Assembly: GCA_050330975.1 (NCBI GenBank)
Contig: JBHJHK010000374.1
Span: 1-24,817 of the forward strand
DNA length: 24,817 nt
DNA from: JBHJHK01 sp050330975
GTDB lineage: Bacteria > Pseudomonadota > Gammaproteobacteria > Competibacterales > Competibacteraceae
Direction of reading: 5' to 3'
Under the pieces are notes generated by a model. That model was not told the DNA's origin, ran no database searches, and worked only from the letters and a program-made list of their open reading frames with translations. Below, piece by piece: positions 1 through 8,387 of this stretch (the stretch's first letter is position 1; each line of letters opens with the position of its first letter). The position numbers and the translations under genes are program-made.

Positions 1-37
<37 letters not shown>

Positions 38-140
38 CCCCGGCAGCGACGACGGTGACGACGGGGCGAGGGGTATGGCTCTACCGACCGAGACGCGGGG
101 TGTAAATTCCAAGCCTTTGCCGGAGGCGGGGTGAAGGGCC

Positions 141-656
141 GTGGACGCCTTGGTGTTGACCGAGGGCGGGTGTTGGCCTTCTTCGCCCACCACCTCCGGT
201 AGGCCCGTGGAAGGGGTGATTTTTATGGGCCTCCAGGCCAGCGGCAAATCGTCGTTCTACCTGGCGCGGTTTTACCACACCCACCTGCGCCTCAACTTGG
301 ATATGCTCAAGACCCGCCACCGGGAAAAACGGCTGTTCGAGGCGTGTCTGGAGGCCAAACAGTCCCTGGTCATCGACAACACCAACCCCACGCCCGCCGA
401 CCGGGCGCGCTACATTCCGGCCCTGGGGGCGGCGGGCTTTGCCGTGGTGGGCTATTATTTTCGCTCTTCTTTGGCAGAGTGTCTGGGGAGAAACGCCCAG
501 CGCCAGGGCAAGACGCGGATTCTTGAGGTGGGCGTGCGGGCAACCCATGGCAAACTGGTGCGACCCCGGTACGCCGAGGGGTTCGATCGGCTGTACTACG
601 TCGTGGCCAAGGATGGCCAGTTTCAGGTGAAAGAATGGCGCGATGAAATTCTCTGA
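141..656 (+). CDS. Small P-loop kinase of the AAA_33 / polynucleotide-kinase-like type
   Basis: The 171-residue product has a Walker A motif GLQASGKS at residues 30-37, right after a hydrophobic beta strand (VIFM). A DNTNPT segment near residue 75 resembles the second strand and following loop of polynucleotide-kinase-like and zeta-toxin-like P-loop kinases. An arginine-rich stretch follows, as in the lid of these kinases. A GTG at 141 after a GGGGTGAAGG-like ribosome site is used here; GTG at 207 or 216 would remove a poorly conserved-looking leader and is equally possible. The gene overlaps the Thg1-like gene by 14 bases, so the two are almost certainly co-translated. A role in phosphorylating or adenylating RNA ends is inferred from this partner. 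The substrate is unknown. Confidence 0.8.
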   Translation: MDALVLTEGGCWPSSPTTSGRPVEGVIFMGLQASGKSSFYLARFYHTHLRLNLDMLKTRHREKRLFEACLEAKQSLVIDNTNPTPADRARYIPALGAAGFAVVGYYFRSSLAECLGRNAQRQGKTRILEVGVRATHGKLVRPRYAEGFDRLYYVVAKDGQFQVKEWRDEIL

Positions 657-1413
657 ACTCGACAAGACCATGAGGGTGTTTGAAACCGCCCACGACCACT
701 GCGTGCTCCCCGGTATCCACCTGGTGGCGCGCTTGGACGGGCGGTGTTTTACCCGTCTCACCAAGGAAGTTCACGCCTTTGAAGCCCCCTTTGACGTTCG
801 CTTTCGAGACCTGATGGTGGCCACCGTGGCCCATCTGATGGATTGCGGCTTTAAGATCAACTACGGCTACACCCAAAGCGACGAAATCTCTTTGTTGTTC
901 GACGCGGGGGAAACGGCTTTCCAGCGCAAAGAGCGCAAATTGAACTCCGTCCTCGCCGGGGAGGCCAGTGCCAAATTGAGTTTGCTTTTGAATGACTTGG
1001 CGGTGTTCGACTGTCGCATCAGCCAATTGCCCAGCCACCGGCGGGTAGTGGATTATTTTCGCTGGCGCAGTGAAGACGCCCACCGCAACGCCCTCAACGC
1101 CCACTGCTACTGGTGGGCCCGCAAGGCGGGGGCCAGCCCCCAGGAGGCCACGGCGGCGTTTATGCACCAGTCGGTAGCTGCCAAAAACGAGTATTTGTTC
1201 CAACGGGGGATCAACTTCAACGATCTACCCGCTTGGCAAAAGCGCGGGGTGGGGCTCTACTGGCGGGATTACCTCAAGACTACCAGCGATCCCCTCACTG
1301 GAGCCACTGTCCAAGCCCGACGCCGGGCGTTGCACACCGACCACGAGCTCCCGGTCAAAGACCACTACGACGCTTTCCTTCGCCAGCGCCTCGGGGCAGA
1401 AGACCTCCCCTAG
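643..1413 (+). CDS. Thg1-like protein (tRNA-His guanylyltransferase family, 3'-5' nucleotide polymerase)
   Basis: Thg1-family enzymes add nucleotides to the 5' end of RNA, in reverse of normal polymerases. Bacterial members mainly repair 5'-truncated tRNAs rather than adding the extra G of tRNA-His. The 256-residue product has the family hallmarks: RLDGRCF at residues 30-36 and YTQSDEISLLF at about 76-86. The metal-binding carboxylates are expected at D32, D80 and E81. Length fits the family. The start ATG at 643 lies inside the end of the upstream kinase gene (TGA at 654-656), so a two-gene operon is clear. The following gene is convergent, only five bases after the stop. The pairing of a nucleotide kinase with a 5'-end polymerase suggests an RNA end-healing and repair unit. 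Family assignment is firm; the exact RNA substrate is inference. Confidence 0.93.
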   Translation: MKFSELDKTMRVFETAHDHCVLPGIHLVARLDGRCFTRLTKEVHAFEAPFDVRFRDLMVATVAHLMDCGFKINYGYTQSDEISLLFDAGETAFQRKERKLNSVLAGEASAKLSLLLNDLAVFDCRISQLPSHRRVVDYFRWRSEDAHRNALNAHCYWWARKAGASPQEATAAFMHQSVAAKNEYLFQRGINFNDLPAWQKRGVGLYWRDYLKTTSDPLTGATVQARRRALHTDHELPVKDHYDAFLRQRLGAEDLP

Positions 1414-1418
1414 GCGCC

Positions 1419-3146
1419 CTACGGGGCCCCCGTCCGCCGCCGCTGCAGCCACGCCTCGAGTTGGGGGGCCTCCCAGCAGTTGAGGAGGCCCTCGGGGGTT
1501 ACCCAACCCTTGCGGGCCATGGCCACCCCAAAGACCGTGTGGTCAAGGCCACTGAGATCGTGGGCGTCGGGGCTGATGGAGATCAACACCCCCTTGTCCA
1601 CGGCGTAGCGCACCCAGCGCCAGTCCAGCTCCAGCCGCCAGGGGTTGGCGTTGATCTCGATGGCGGCTCCCACGGCAGCGGCATGGTCGATGACGGCCCG
1701 CTGATCCACGGGGTAGCCGTCGCGCCTGAGCAACAAGCGCCCGGTGATGTGCCCCAACACCGCGGTATGGGGGTTGTCCAAGGCGGTACACAGGCGGTGG
1801 GTTTGCTCTTTGGCCGTCAAGTTGAAGTGGCTGTGGATCGAGGCGATGACCAGTTCAAAGTGGGGCAAAAAGTCGTCGGCGTAGTCCAGCCGGCCATCGG
1901 CCAAAATATCGCTCTCGATGCCCTTAAACAGCCTCACCTGGGGGCCGTGGCGGCCATTGACGGCGTCGATCTCGGCGTGTTGGGCCAACACCCGCTCGGG
2001 GGAAAGGCCGTTGGCCACACTGAGGCTTTGGCTGTGGTCGGTGATGACCATCCACGACAAGCCCCTTTGCTGAGCCCAGCGGGCGTAGTCTTCCACCTGG
2101 GGCCGGCCGTCGCTGTAGTGGGTGTGCATGTGGAGCAGGCCCCGCAGGTCGTCGAGTTCCACGAGTCTGGGGAGCTGGCCACGGGCGGCGGCCTCCACTT
2201 CCCCCTCCCCCTCCCGCAACTCCGGGGCCACAAAGGCCAGACCCAGGTGGCGGTAGAGGTCGGCTTCCGTGGCCACGGGCAGCGGCGCCCCGCCCGCCAC
2301 AGGGCGCAACCCCGCGCCGTCGAAGTTCAGTCCTTGGCTGGCGGCTCGCCCGTGCAGTTGGGCCGTGTGCCCGGGGCTACCGGTGAGCTCTAACAGGGCC
2401 TGGGGAAAGGCGGTCGGCGTCACCCAGTGGAGCTCGACCTGGAGGCCCCCCACCAGGTTCACCTGCTCCGGTTGGGTCGACTCCACCCGGGGCTGGTTCC
2501 CCAGCGCCGCCACCACCGCCTCGGGGTCATCGCTGGCGATGAGCAATTCGACCGCCGCCACCGTCTCCCGGCGGCGGCGCAGCTCGCCCACCGGGGCACT
2601 GGCCGCCACGGCTGGATGGCCGTGCAGGACCGCCAACAAGGTTTCAGCGGCTTCCCAGGCGGTGTCGAGCCGGTGGCGCTTGGCGTACTGCTGGCGCTGT
2701 TCCAAGGCCGCCAATAGCTTGCTGGCGGTTTTGGGACCAAAACCCGCTATGGCAGCCAGGGAACCGTCTTCACAGGCGGCCTTGAGGGCGGCGGGGGAGT
2801 CGATACCCGCCTGCCACAGGGTGCGGACTTTGCGAGCCCCCAGGGAGGGTATCTCCGTCAAAGCCACCACCTCGGGGGGAATTTCCCCGCGGAGCTGCTG
2901 TAGTTCGTCGATGGTGCCATGGCGGACAAAGGCTTCGATCTTAGCCGCCATCCCCGCGCCGATGCCGGGAATCTCCCGCACCTGTCCCGCGGCCACCAGG
3001 GCGTCTAGATCCCCCTCGAACTGCCCCACGGCCCGAGCGGCCTTGAGGTGGGCGTTGACTTTAAAGGCATTGGCCCCCTGGAGTTCCCAGAGGGTCGCCA
3101 GTTCTTTGAGGACACCTTCTAAGGTGCTGCGCTGGATAGTCGCCAT
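1419..3146 (-). CDS. polX: Family X DNA polymerase with PHP domain (PolX), polymerase centre substituted
   Basis: The 575 residues match the full PolX plan: an N-terminal lyase-type domain with helix-hairpin-helix motifs (IPGIGAGMAAKI near 59-70, IPSLGARKV near 99-107, GFGPKTASK near 135-143), a nucleotidyltransferase palm, and a C-terminal PHP nuclease domain from about residue 335. PHP metal ligands look intact (HMH at 339-341, ITDHS at 368-372, then GIESDI, IHSH, GHITGR and DAHD). The palm is unusual. The usual GS-RR...GD-D pattern reads G187-E188-L-RR and A198-x-E200, and the usual DLR aspartate reads E238-L-H. All three catalytic aspartates are therefore replaced. Bacterial PolXs with substituted catalytic residues are known, so this may act mainly as a 3'-5' exonuclease or phosphoesterase in base-excision repair. 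It is the last of three minus-strand genes, with a terminator-like hairpin separating it from corC. Confidence 0.95.
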   Translation of the reverse strand: MATIQRSTLEGVLKELATLWELQGANAFKVNAHLKAARAVGQFEGDLDALVAAGQVREIPGIGAGMAAKIEAFVRHGTIDELQQLRGEIPPEVVALTEIPSLGARKVRTLWQAGIDSPAALKAACEDGSLAAIAGFGPKTASKLLAALEQRQQYAKRHRLDTAWEAAETLLAVLHGHPAVAASAPVGELRRRRETVAAVELLIASDDPEAVVAALGNQPRVESTQPEQVNLVGGLQVELHWVTPTAFPQALLELTGSPGHTAQLHGRAASQGLNFDGAGLRPVAGGAPLPVATEADLYRHLGLAFVAPELREGEGEVEAAARGQLPRLVELDDLRGLLHMHTHYSDGRPQVEDYARWAQQRGLSWMVITDHSQSLSVANGLSPERVLAQHAEIDAVNGRHGPQVRLFKGIESDILADGRLDYADDFLPHFELVIASIHSHFNLTAKEQTHRLCTALDNPHTAVLGHITGRLLLRRDGYPVDQRAVIDHAAAVGAAIEINANPWRLELDWRWVRYAVDKGVLISISPDAHDLSGLDHTVFGVAMARKGWVTPEGLLNCWEAPQLEAWLQRRRTGAP

Positions 3147-3190
3147 AAAAGATCAAAACCGTCGATGCCGCAACGAAAGATACCCAATGG

Positions 3191-3235
3191 AAAAATTTAC
3201 AGCGCACCAAGGTGGGATTTTGTGGCGCGCTGTAA
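3191..3235 (-). terminator. Rho-independent terminator-like hairpin after the ypjD-corC genes
   Basis: Read on the minus strand, the arms TTACAGCGC (3227-3235) and GCGCTGTAA (3197-3205) pair perfectly over nine bases around a loop of about 21 bases and are followed by ATTTTT. It lies 38 bases past the corC stop and about 45 bases before the polX start. It would end the ypjD-corC transcript and leave polX with its own promoter. The large loop makes it less than textbook. Confidence 0.6.
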
Positions 3236-3272
3236 CGGCGGGGGATGGGTCAACCCGCTCCGCTATCCAAGG

Positions 3273-4559
3273 CTACTGGGCATTGGTGGATCGGCGGCGA
3301 CGCTTGAGGCGCGGCTGCATTTTCACCTGTTTGATCCGATTGCCGTGGATCTCGACGATCTCCACCGGATAGTCCGCCAGGAGTAGGCAGGTACCGGGGT
3401 CGGGGATGGCCTCGAGGTATTCGAGGATCAAGCCCCCCAGGGTCTTGGGGCCATCGATGGGCAACTGCCAATCCAAGATCCGATTGAGGGTGCGGACTGA
3501 AATGCCGGCGTTGACTAAAAAGCTGCCGTCGCTCTGGCGCACCACGTCGCTGGCGTGGGAACTAGTGGTGAATTCGCCGACGATCTCCTCTAGGAGATCC
3601 TCCATGGTCACCAAGCCCATGACATCGCCGTACTCATCCACCACCAAGGCGATGCGTCGCTGCTGCTGCTGAAAGTCCAGCAGCAGCCGATAGAGGGAAG
3701 TGCCCTCGGCCACAAAGTGGGGCTCGGACACCAGGCTCTCCAAATCGCTGCGGGTGAAGTTGTCCTTGCTCTGATAGAGGCGCACCACCTGGCGCATGTG
3801 GAGAAAGCCCATGACCTGGTCGATACCCCCCCGGTAGACCGGCAACCGGGTGTACTGGCTGTCCAAAATCCGCGCCAAGGTGTTCTCCCACGGGTCCTCC
3901 ACATCGAGGCCCACCACCTCGTTGCGGGGTACCATGATGTCTTCCACCGTGGCGTTCTCCAAATCCAAGATGGACAGCAGCATATTCTGGTGTTGGCGGG
4001 GGATCATGGATCCCGCCTCCAAGACCACGGTGCGCAACTCCTCGCTACTCAGGGAATGGGCGCCGGCATCCACCCCCGCCCGCACCCCCAACGGACGGAG
4101 TAGGAGGTTGGCGATGGCGTTGACCGCCCACACCACGGGATAGAACACCATGAGGAGCGGCTGGAGCACCAACGAAGCCGGGTAGGCGATGCGTTCGGGG
4201 TGAAAGGCCGCCAGGGTCTTGGGGGTCACTTCGCCGAAGATCAACAGCAGCACCGTCAACACCAAGGTGGCCACGGCGATCCCCGCCTCCCCCATGAGGC
4301 GCAGGGCGATGATCGTGGCCAGGGCCGAGGCCAGGATATTTAAAAAATTATTGCCCAGCAGAATGATGCCGATGAGGCGGTCGGGTTGCTCCAGGAGCTT
4401 GGCCACCCGCCGGGCGCCCTTGTCGCCCTGGCGCTCGCGATGGCGCAGCCGGTAGCGGTTGATGGCCATCAGCCCGGTTTCAGAACCGGAGAAAAACCCG
4501 GAGAGAACGATGAGCAAGATGAGCAGAAACAACAGTAGCGCCAGGGGCCAATCGCTCAA
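3273..4559 (-). CDS. CorC/HlyC-family membrane protein (DUF21, CBS pair, CorC_HlyC domain)
   Basis: This is a membrane protein of the CNNM/CorC (YfjD/CorB-like) group, linked to magnesium or cobalt efflux in other bacteria. The order is a DUF21 transmembrane domain with about four membrane helices and the FFSGSETGLMAINRYRL motif, then two CBS motifs for nucleotide sensing (DIMVPRNEVVGLDV and VDEYGDVMGLVTMEDLLEEIVGE), then a CorC_HlyC domain. A longer reading from ATG at 4631 exists. I chose TTG at 4559 because GAGGAG at 4568-4573 (minus strand) sits eight bases upstream and the first membrane helix starts right after. That gives 428 residues, the normal family size. The ypjD gene is upstream on the same strand, about 105 bases away. 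The ypjD-corB-ffh neighbourhood is also seen in E. coli. The transported ion cannot be read from sequence. Confidence 0.92.
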   Translation of the reverse strand: MSDWPLALLLFLLILLIVLSGFFSGSETGLMAINRYRLRHRERQGDKGARRVAKLLEQPDRLIGIILLGNNFLNILASALATIIALRLMGEAGIAVATLVLTVLLLIFGEVTPKTLAAFHPERIAYPASLVLQPLLMVFYPVVWAVNAIANLLLRPLGVRAGVDAGAHSLSSEELRTVVLEAGSMIPRQHQNMLLSILDLENATVEDIMVPRNEVVGLDVEDPWENTLARILDSQYTRLPVYRGGIDQVMGFLHMRQVVRLYQSKDNFTRSDLESLVSEPHFVAEGTSLYRLLLDFQQQQRRIALVVDEYGDVMGLVTMEDLLEEIVGEFTTSSHASDVVRQSDGSFLVNAGISVRTLNRILDWQLPIDGPKTLGGLILEYLEAIPDPGTCLLLADYPVEIVEIHGNRIKQVKMQPRLKRRRRSTNAQ

Positions 4560-4567
4560 CGGCAAAG

Positions 4568-4573
4568 CTCCTC
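4568..4573 (-). promoter_or_regulatory. Ribosome binding site that sets the corC start at TTG 4559
   Basis: Minus-strand GAGGAG lies eight bases before TTG. The alternative ATG at 4631 has no comparable site and would add 24 residues unlike the family. Confidence 0.65.
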
Positions 4574-4664
4574 GGTATGGGCTCTTGGGACTATTGTAAT
4601 CGCTTTTGTGGCCCAAAGTCCCCGGGGGCACGCCGGGAAACGGGGAGACCGCGCCGCCATACCG

Positions 4665-5501
4665 TCACCGTCCAAGGATCAATTCGAGGACGAATTTGCT
4701 GCCGAAGTAGCCCAGGGCCAAGGTACAAAAGCCCCCCACCAGCCAGCGGCTCACCGTCCGACCGCGCCAGCCAAAGTGCCAACGGCCCCACAGCAACACC
4801 CCAAACAGTCCCCAGGCCAAAAAACTCAACACGGTCTTGTGGACCAGGCTCTGGGCAAAGATGTCTTGCAAAAAGAACAGACCGCTCAACAGCGCCAGAC
4901 TCAACACCGCAAAGCCCGCCCCCATGAGCTGAAACAGCACCGCCTCCATGGCGGTCAGGGGGGGGAGCCGACCCACCAAGCCCTTGGGCCTGCGCTGGCG
5001 CAGGCGCCGGTCTTGATAGCCCACCAACACCCCCTGGGTCGTCGCCAGGGTCAACAAACCATAGGCGACGATGGACAAGGCGATATGGAGCTCCAGCTGC
5101 CAGGGGATGGTGTCGGCGACGATGTGCCGGGCGGGGAAGGCCAAGGCCAACAACAGCGACGCACCGCTCAAGGGCAGCAACACCACCCCCAGATTTTCCA
5201 GGGGCCAGGCCAAGGTGAGGAGCAACAGCAGGACGGCGATAAACCAAGTGGTGAGGGAGAGGGCGTTGAAAAACGCCATGTTCAACCCCTCGGGCACCAC
5301 GATCACCTCCAACAGGGTCACCCCGTGGAGCAACACCGCAAGCCAACCCAACACGATCAAGGGCAGCTTGTAGTGTGGGGGGTGGGACAGCGCCCCCGAA
5401 GCTTTGGACCACCGCAACCCAGACAGGCCGCCGGCGACGAAATACAAGACGGCTGCGAGGCCGCCGAGGGCGGTGAGGGGTACCACTGCGCTTTCCATCA
5501 T
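4665..5501 (-). CDS. ypjD: YpjD-like inner membrane protein (CcsA/ResC-type cytochrome c assembly fold)
   Basis: The product has about eight hydrophobic helices and the general layout of the CcsA/HemX/YpjD family (cytochrome c assembly protein domain). Family members handle haem at the membrane; YpjD itself has no proven reaction. Conserved-looking histidines occur between helices (LHGVTLLEV, PARHIVADT, ELHIALSIVAYG, LVHKTVLS). A longer frame starts at 5564, but that ATG lies inside a tandem repeat, and the extra 21 residues are hydrophilic and unlike the family. I place the start at one of the two adjacent ATGs at 5501 or 5498, where the hydrophobic region begins, giving 277 to 278 residues. 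It is divergent from ffh and upstream of corC. This matches E. coli gene content around ffh although orientations differ. Confidence 0.9.
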   Translation of the reverse strand: MMESAVVPLTALGGLAAVLYFVAGGLSGLRWSKASGALSHPPHYKLPLIVLGWLAVLLHGVTLLEVIVVPEGLNMAFFNALSLTTWFIAVLLLLLTLAWPLENLGVVLLPLSGASLLLALAFPARHIVADTIPWQLELHIALSIVAYGLLTLATTQGVLVGYQDRRLRQRRPKGLVGRLPPLTAMEAVLFQLMGAGFAVLSLALLSGLFFLQDIFAQSLVHKTVLSFLAWGLFGVLLWGRWHFGWRGRTVSRWLVGGFCTLALGYFGSKFVLELILGR

Positions 5502-5550
5502 GGCATTGTCTAACCCATCGATTGAGGGACTATCCTCGCAGAACTCGGCC

Positions 5551-5583
5551 CATGAGTCACCCATGAGTCACCCATGAGTCACC
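5551..5583. repeat. Three tandem copies of an 11-bp unit between ypjD and ffh
   Basis: The unit catgagtcacc is repeated three times without mismatch (5551-5561, 5562-5572, 5573-5583), and a fourth copy begins as catg before diverging. Each unit contains the near-palindrome TGAGTCA. Eleven bases is close to one helical turn, so equal protein-binding faces would line up. It lies between two divergent genes where both promoters should be. Confidence 0.9.
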
Positions 5584-5652
5584 CATGGGGTTGCCCTTGG
5601 GGTATTCCCCCCAAGACTCTCGGCCCACGCCGCCCGACGAGATCAAGCCATC

Positions 5653-7041
5653 ATGTTTGAGAACCTGAGCGAACGGTTGCTGAAAACCGTCAAGCACCTC
5701 CGGGGCCAGGGACGCCTCACGGAAGACAACATCAAAGACGCCCTGCGGGACGTGCGCATGGCCCTGCTAGAGGCCGATGTGGCGCTGCCGGTGGTGAGGA
5801 CTTTCATCGCCCAAGTCAAAGAGCGGGCGTTGGGCCAAGAGGTGGCCAAGAGCCTCCAGCCGGGGCAGGTGTTGATCAAGATCGTCCACGACGAATTGGT
5901 CAAGCTCATGGGTGAGGCCAATGCGGGCCTCAACCTCAAATCCCAGGGACCGGCGGTGGTCCTCATGGCCGGCCTCCAGGGCTCGGGTAAAACCACTTCC
6001 AGTGCCAAGCTCGCCCGCTGGCTCAAGGAGAGCCAGGGCAAGGCGCCGCTTCTGGTGAGCTGCGACGTCTACCGTCCCGCCGCCATCGACCAGCTCAAAA
6101 CCCTGGCCAACCAGATCCAGGTGGAATGGTTTGCAAGCGACCCCTCCCAAAAGCCCGTGGCCATCGCCAAGGGGGCGTTGGAGGCGGCGCGCCGGGGCCA
6201 ATTCGATGTCCTCATCGTCGACACCGCCGGGCGCTTGGCCATCGACGAGGCCATGATGGCCGAGATCAAAGAGCTCCACGCCAGTCTCAATCCGGTGGAG
6301 ACGCTGTTCGTCGTCGACAGCATGACCGGCCAAGACGCCGCCACCACCGCCAAGGCCTTCGACGAGGCCTTGGCCCTCACCGGCGTGGTGCTCACCAAAG
6401 CCGATGGCGACGCCCGGGGCGGTGCGGCGCTATCGGTGCGTCACATCACCGGCAAGCCCATCAAGTTCATCGGCACCGGGGAAAAGACCCAGGCTCTCGA
6501 GCCGTTTCACCCCGAGCGCATCGCCGACCGCATCCTGGGCAAGGGCGATATCGTCTCTTTGGTGGAGCAGGTCCAGTCCCAAGTGGACCAGCAAAAGGCG
6601 GAGAAGATCGCCAAGAAGCTGCAAAAGGGCAAGGGCTTCACCCTGGAGGACCTCAAAGAGCAGATGGAGCAAATGTCCAAGCTCGGCGATATGGGGGATT
6701 TGCTGGGCAAGATCCCCGGCATGGGGGGCGCCATGGCCAAGGCCATGGACAAGCAAGACCCCAACAAAGAGGTGCGGCGCATGGTGGCCATCATCAATTC
6801 CATGACCCCCCAGGAGCGGCGCTTCCCCGACGTCATCAAGGGTTCCCGCAAGCGCCGCATCGCCGCGGGTTCGGGCACCCAGGTCCAAGACGTCAATCGA
6901 TTGTTGAAACAATACACCCAGATGCAGAAGATGATGAAGCAGATGAAAAAGGGGGGTATGGAGAAGATGATGCGCGGCCTCCAGGGGCGCCTCCCCCCCG
7001 GCATGGGGGGAGGGCTACCCCCCGGCATGGGGGGGCTCTGA
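5653..7041 (+). CDS. ffh: Signal recognition particle GTPase Ffh (SRP54)
   Basis: Ffh binds 4.5S RNA and signal sequences of nascent inner-membrane proteins and docks with FtsY. The 462 residues show the N domain (1 to about 85), the G domain with P-loop GLQGSGKT (108-115 region), DTAGR (190-194) and TKADGDARGG (248-257), and a methionine-rich M domain from about 325 to the end with SKLGDMGDLLGKIPG and the RNA-binding SRKRRIAAGSG segment. The tail is glycine, proline and methionine rich (PPGMGG repeats). Length is normal. The next gene is convergent moeA only five bases after the stop, so the frequent ffh-rpsP arrangement is absent here. Confidence 0.98.
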   Translation: MFENLSERLLKTVKHLRGQGRLTEDNIKDALRDVRMALLEADVALPVVRTFIAQVKERALGQEVAKSLQPGQVLIKIVHDELVKLMGEANAGLNLKSQGPAVVLMAGLQGSGKTTSSAKLARWLKESQGKAPLLVSCDVYRPAAIDQLKTLANQIQVEWFASDPSQKPVAIAKGALEAARRGQFDVLIVDTAGRLAIDEAMMAEIKELHASLNPVETLFVVDSMTGQDAATTAKAFDEALALTGVVLTKADGDARGGAALSVRHITGKPIKFIGTGEKTQALEPFHPERIADRILGKGDIVSLVEQVQSQVDQQKAEKIAKKLQKGKGFTLEDLKEQMEQMSKLGDMGDLLGKIPGMGGAMAKAMDKQDPNKEVRRMVAIINSMTPQERRFPDVIKGSRKRRIAAGSGTQVQDVNRLLKQYTQMQKMMKQMKKGGMEKMMRGLQGRLPPGMGGGLPPGMGGL

Positions 7042-7046
7042 GGTCC

Positions 7047-8324
7047 CTACAACACCCCCCGAAAGGGCTGGACCATGACCTCGCTCCCCGCCTCGACCCC
7101 TTGACTTGCCTCGTCGAGGACGATGAAGCAGTTGGCCTCGCTCATGGTGCGCAAGATCCCCGACCCCTGGTCGCCGGTGCCGTGGACCACCCAGCCCGTG
7201 GGGGTGAGCTCCAAGACCCCCCGCTGGAACTCCCGCCGCCCGGGGCGTTTCTTGAGGCGGGTGGTGCAGGGCACCTCAAAGGCCGCCAGGGGCTCGGCGG
7301 CCTGCCCCATCATTCGCAGCAAAGCCGGGCGGACGAAGTAGTAAAACGTCACCATCACCGACACCGGATTCCCCGGCAGGCCGAAGAACACCGCGTCTCC
7401 CACGGTGCCAAAGGCCAACGGCCGACCGGGTTTCATGGCGATCTTCCAAAAATCCACCTTCCCCAAGGTGTTGAGGGTGTCCTTGACAAAGTCCGCCTCC
7501 CCCACCGACACCCCGCCCGAAGTGATGACGGCGTCGTTGCGGGTCGCGGCCTGGCCCAAGGCCTCCAGGAGGTCTTCCCGGCGGTCCCTCACCACCCCCA
7601 TGTCGACCATTTCCACCCCCAAGTGGCTGAGCATGCCGTAGAGGGTGTAGCGGTTGCTGTCGAAGATCTCCCCGGGACCGAGGGTTTCCCCCAGGGAACG
7701 CAACTCGTCGCCGGTGGAGAAAAACGCCACCCGCAACCGCCGCGCCACACTCACCTCGGCGAAGCCCAAGGAGGCCAACAGCCCCAGATCGGCGGGGGTG
7801 AGGCGGCGCCCGGCCCCCAGCACCGCGCTGCCCTCGGTCAAGTCCTCCCCCCGGCGGCGGACGTTTTGCCCGGCGCGGTAGTCCTGGAGGATTTCCACTT
7901 GGCCGTCTGTCGTCCGGGTGTGCTCCTGCATGACCGCCACGTCGCTGCCGACGGGCATCATGGCCCCGGTCATGATGCGCACCGCTTGACCCTGGGCCAC
8001 GGGGTCCGAATAGGGGCTGCCCGCCAGGGCTTTACCCACCACCCTGAAAATCCGTCGCCCGGCGTCGAGGTCGCGGCTGGCCACGGCAAAGCCGTCGATG
8101 GCGGAGTTGGTGTGGGCGGGGACGTCAAACGGGGAGTACACCGCCTCGGCCAACACCCGCTCGAGGGCCGAGCGCAGGGCCACCCGCTCCCGGCCTTGGA
8201 TGGGTTTGATGAGGTGATCGATACGCCCTAGGGCCTCGTCGACCCCCAGGGACTGGGGGTCGTAGTCGTCGGCGCAACTGGCGGGTAGGGGATTGCTAGG
8301 AGAGACATGGACGGAGGAGGACAT
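7047..8324 (-). CDS. moeA: Molybdopterin molybdenumtransferase MoeA
   Basis: MoeA inserts molybdate into adenylated molybdopterin to finish the molybdenum cofactor. Visible family motifs are PAHTNSAIDGFAV near the N terminus, GQAVRIMTGAMMPVGSDVAVMQE, RRRGEDL, the MoCF-biosynthesis domain with STGDEL, FDSNRYTL and TSGGVSVGEADFVK, and KPGRPLAFG and FGLPGNPVSVMVTF, followed by the C-terminal barrel. The frame is open to an ATG at 8387, but the first 21 residues are arginine-rich and unlike the family. ATG 8324 gives 425 residues and has an AGGA about 12 bases upstream. It sits directly downstream of mobB, both for molybdenum cofactor, and is convergent with ffh. Confidence 0.96.
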   Translation of the reverse strand: MSSSVHVSPSNPLPASCADDYDPQSLGVDEALGRIDHLIKPIQGRERVALRSALERVLAEAVYSPFDVPAHTNSAIDGFAVASRDLDAGRRIFRVVGKALAGSPYSDPVAQGQAVRIMTGAMMPVGSDVAVMQEHTRTTDGQVEILQDYRAGQNVRRRGEDLTEGSAVLGAGRRLTPADLGLLASLGFAEVSVARRLRVAFFSTGDELRSLGETLGPGEIFDSNRYTLYGMLSHLGVEMVDMGVVRDRREDLLEALGQAATRNDAVITSGGVSVGEADFVKDTLNTLGKVDFWKIAMKPGRPLAFGTVGDAVFFGLPGNPVSVMVTFYYFVRPALLRMMGQAAEPLAAFEVPCTTRLKKRPGRREFQRGVLELTPTGWVVHGTGDQGSGILRTMSEANCFIVLDEASQGVEAGSEVMVQPFRGVL

Positions 8325-8387
8325 GGCAGATGATCCTAGGGGGTTGGGAAAAGGGCGAATTTCCTTCCACCGGCGGCGGTGGCACAT

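Noticed and set aside
1113..2393. Long plus-strand frame of 426 residues opposite polX
   Set aside because: It is antisense to well-supported PolX and Thg1 coding sequence, low in complexity, and a typical GC-rich shadow frame.
6126..8231. Plus-strand frame of 701 residues across ffh and moeA
   Set aside because: It covers a second frame of ffh and the antisense of moeA, with histidine-, proline- and glycine-rich composition and no domain.
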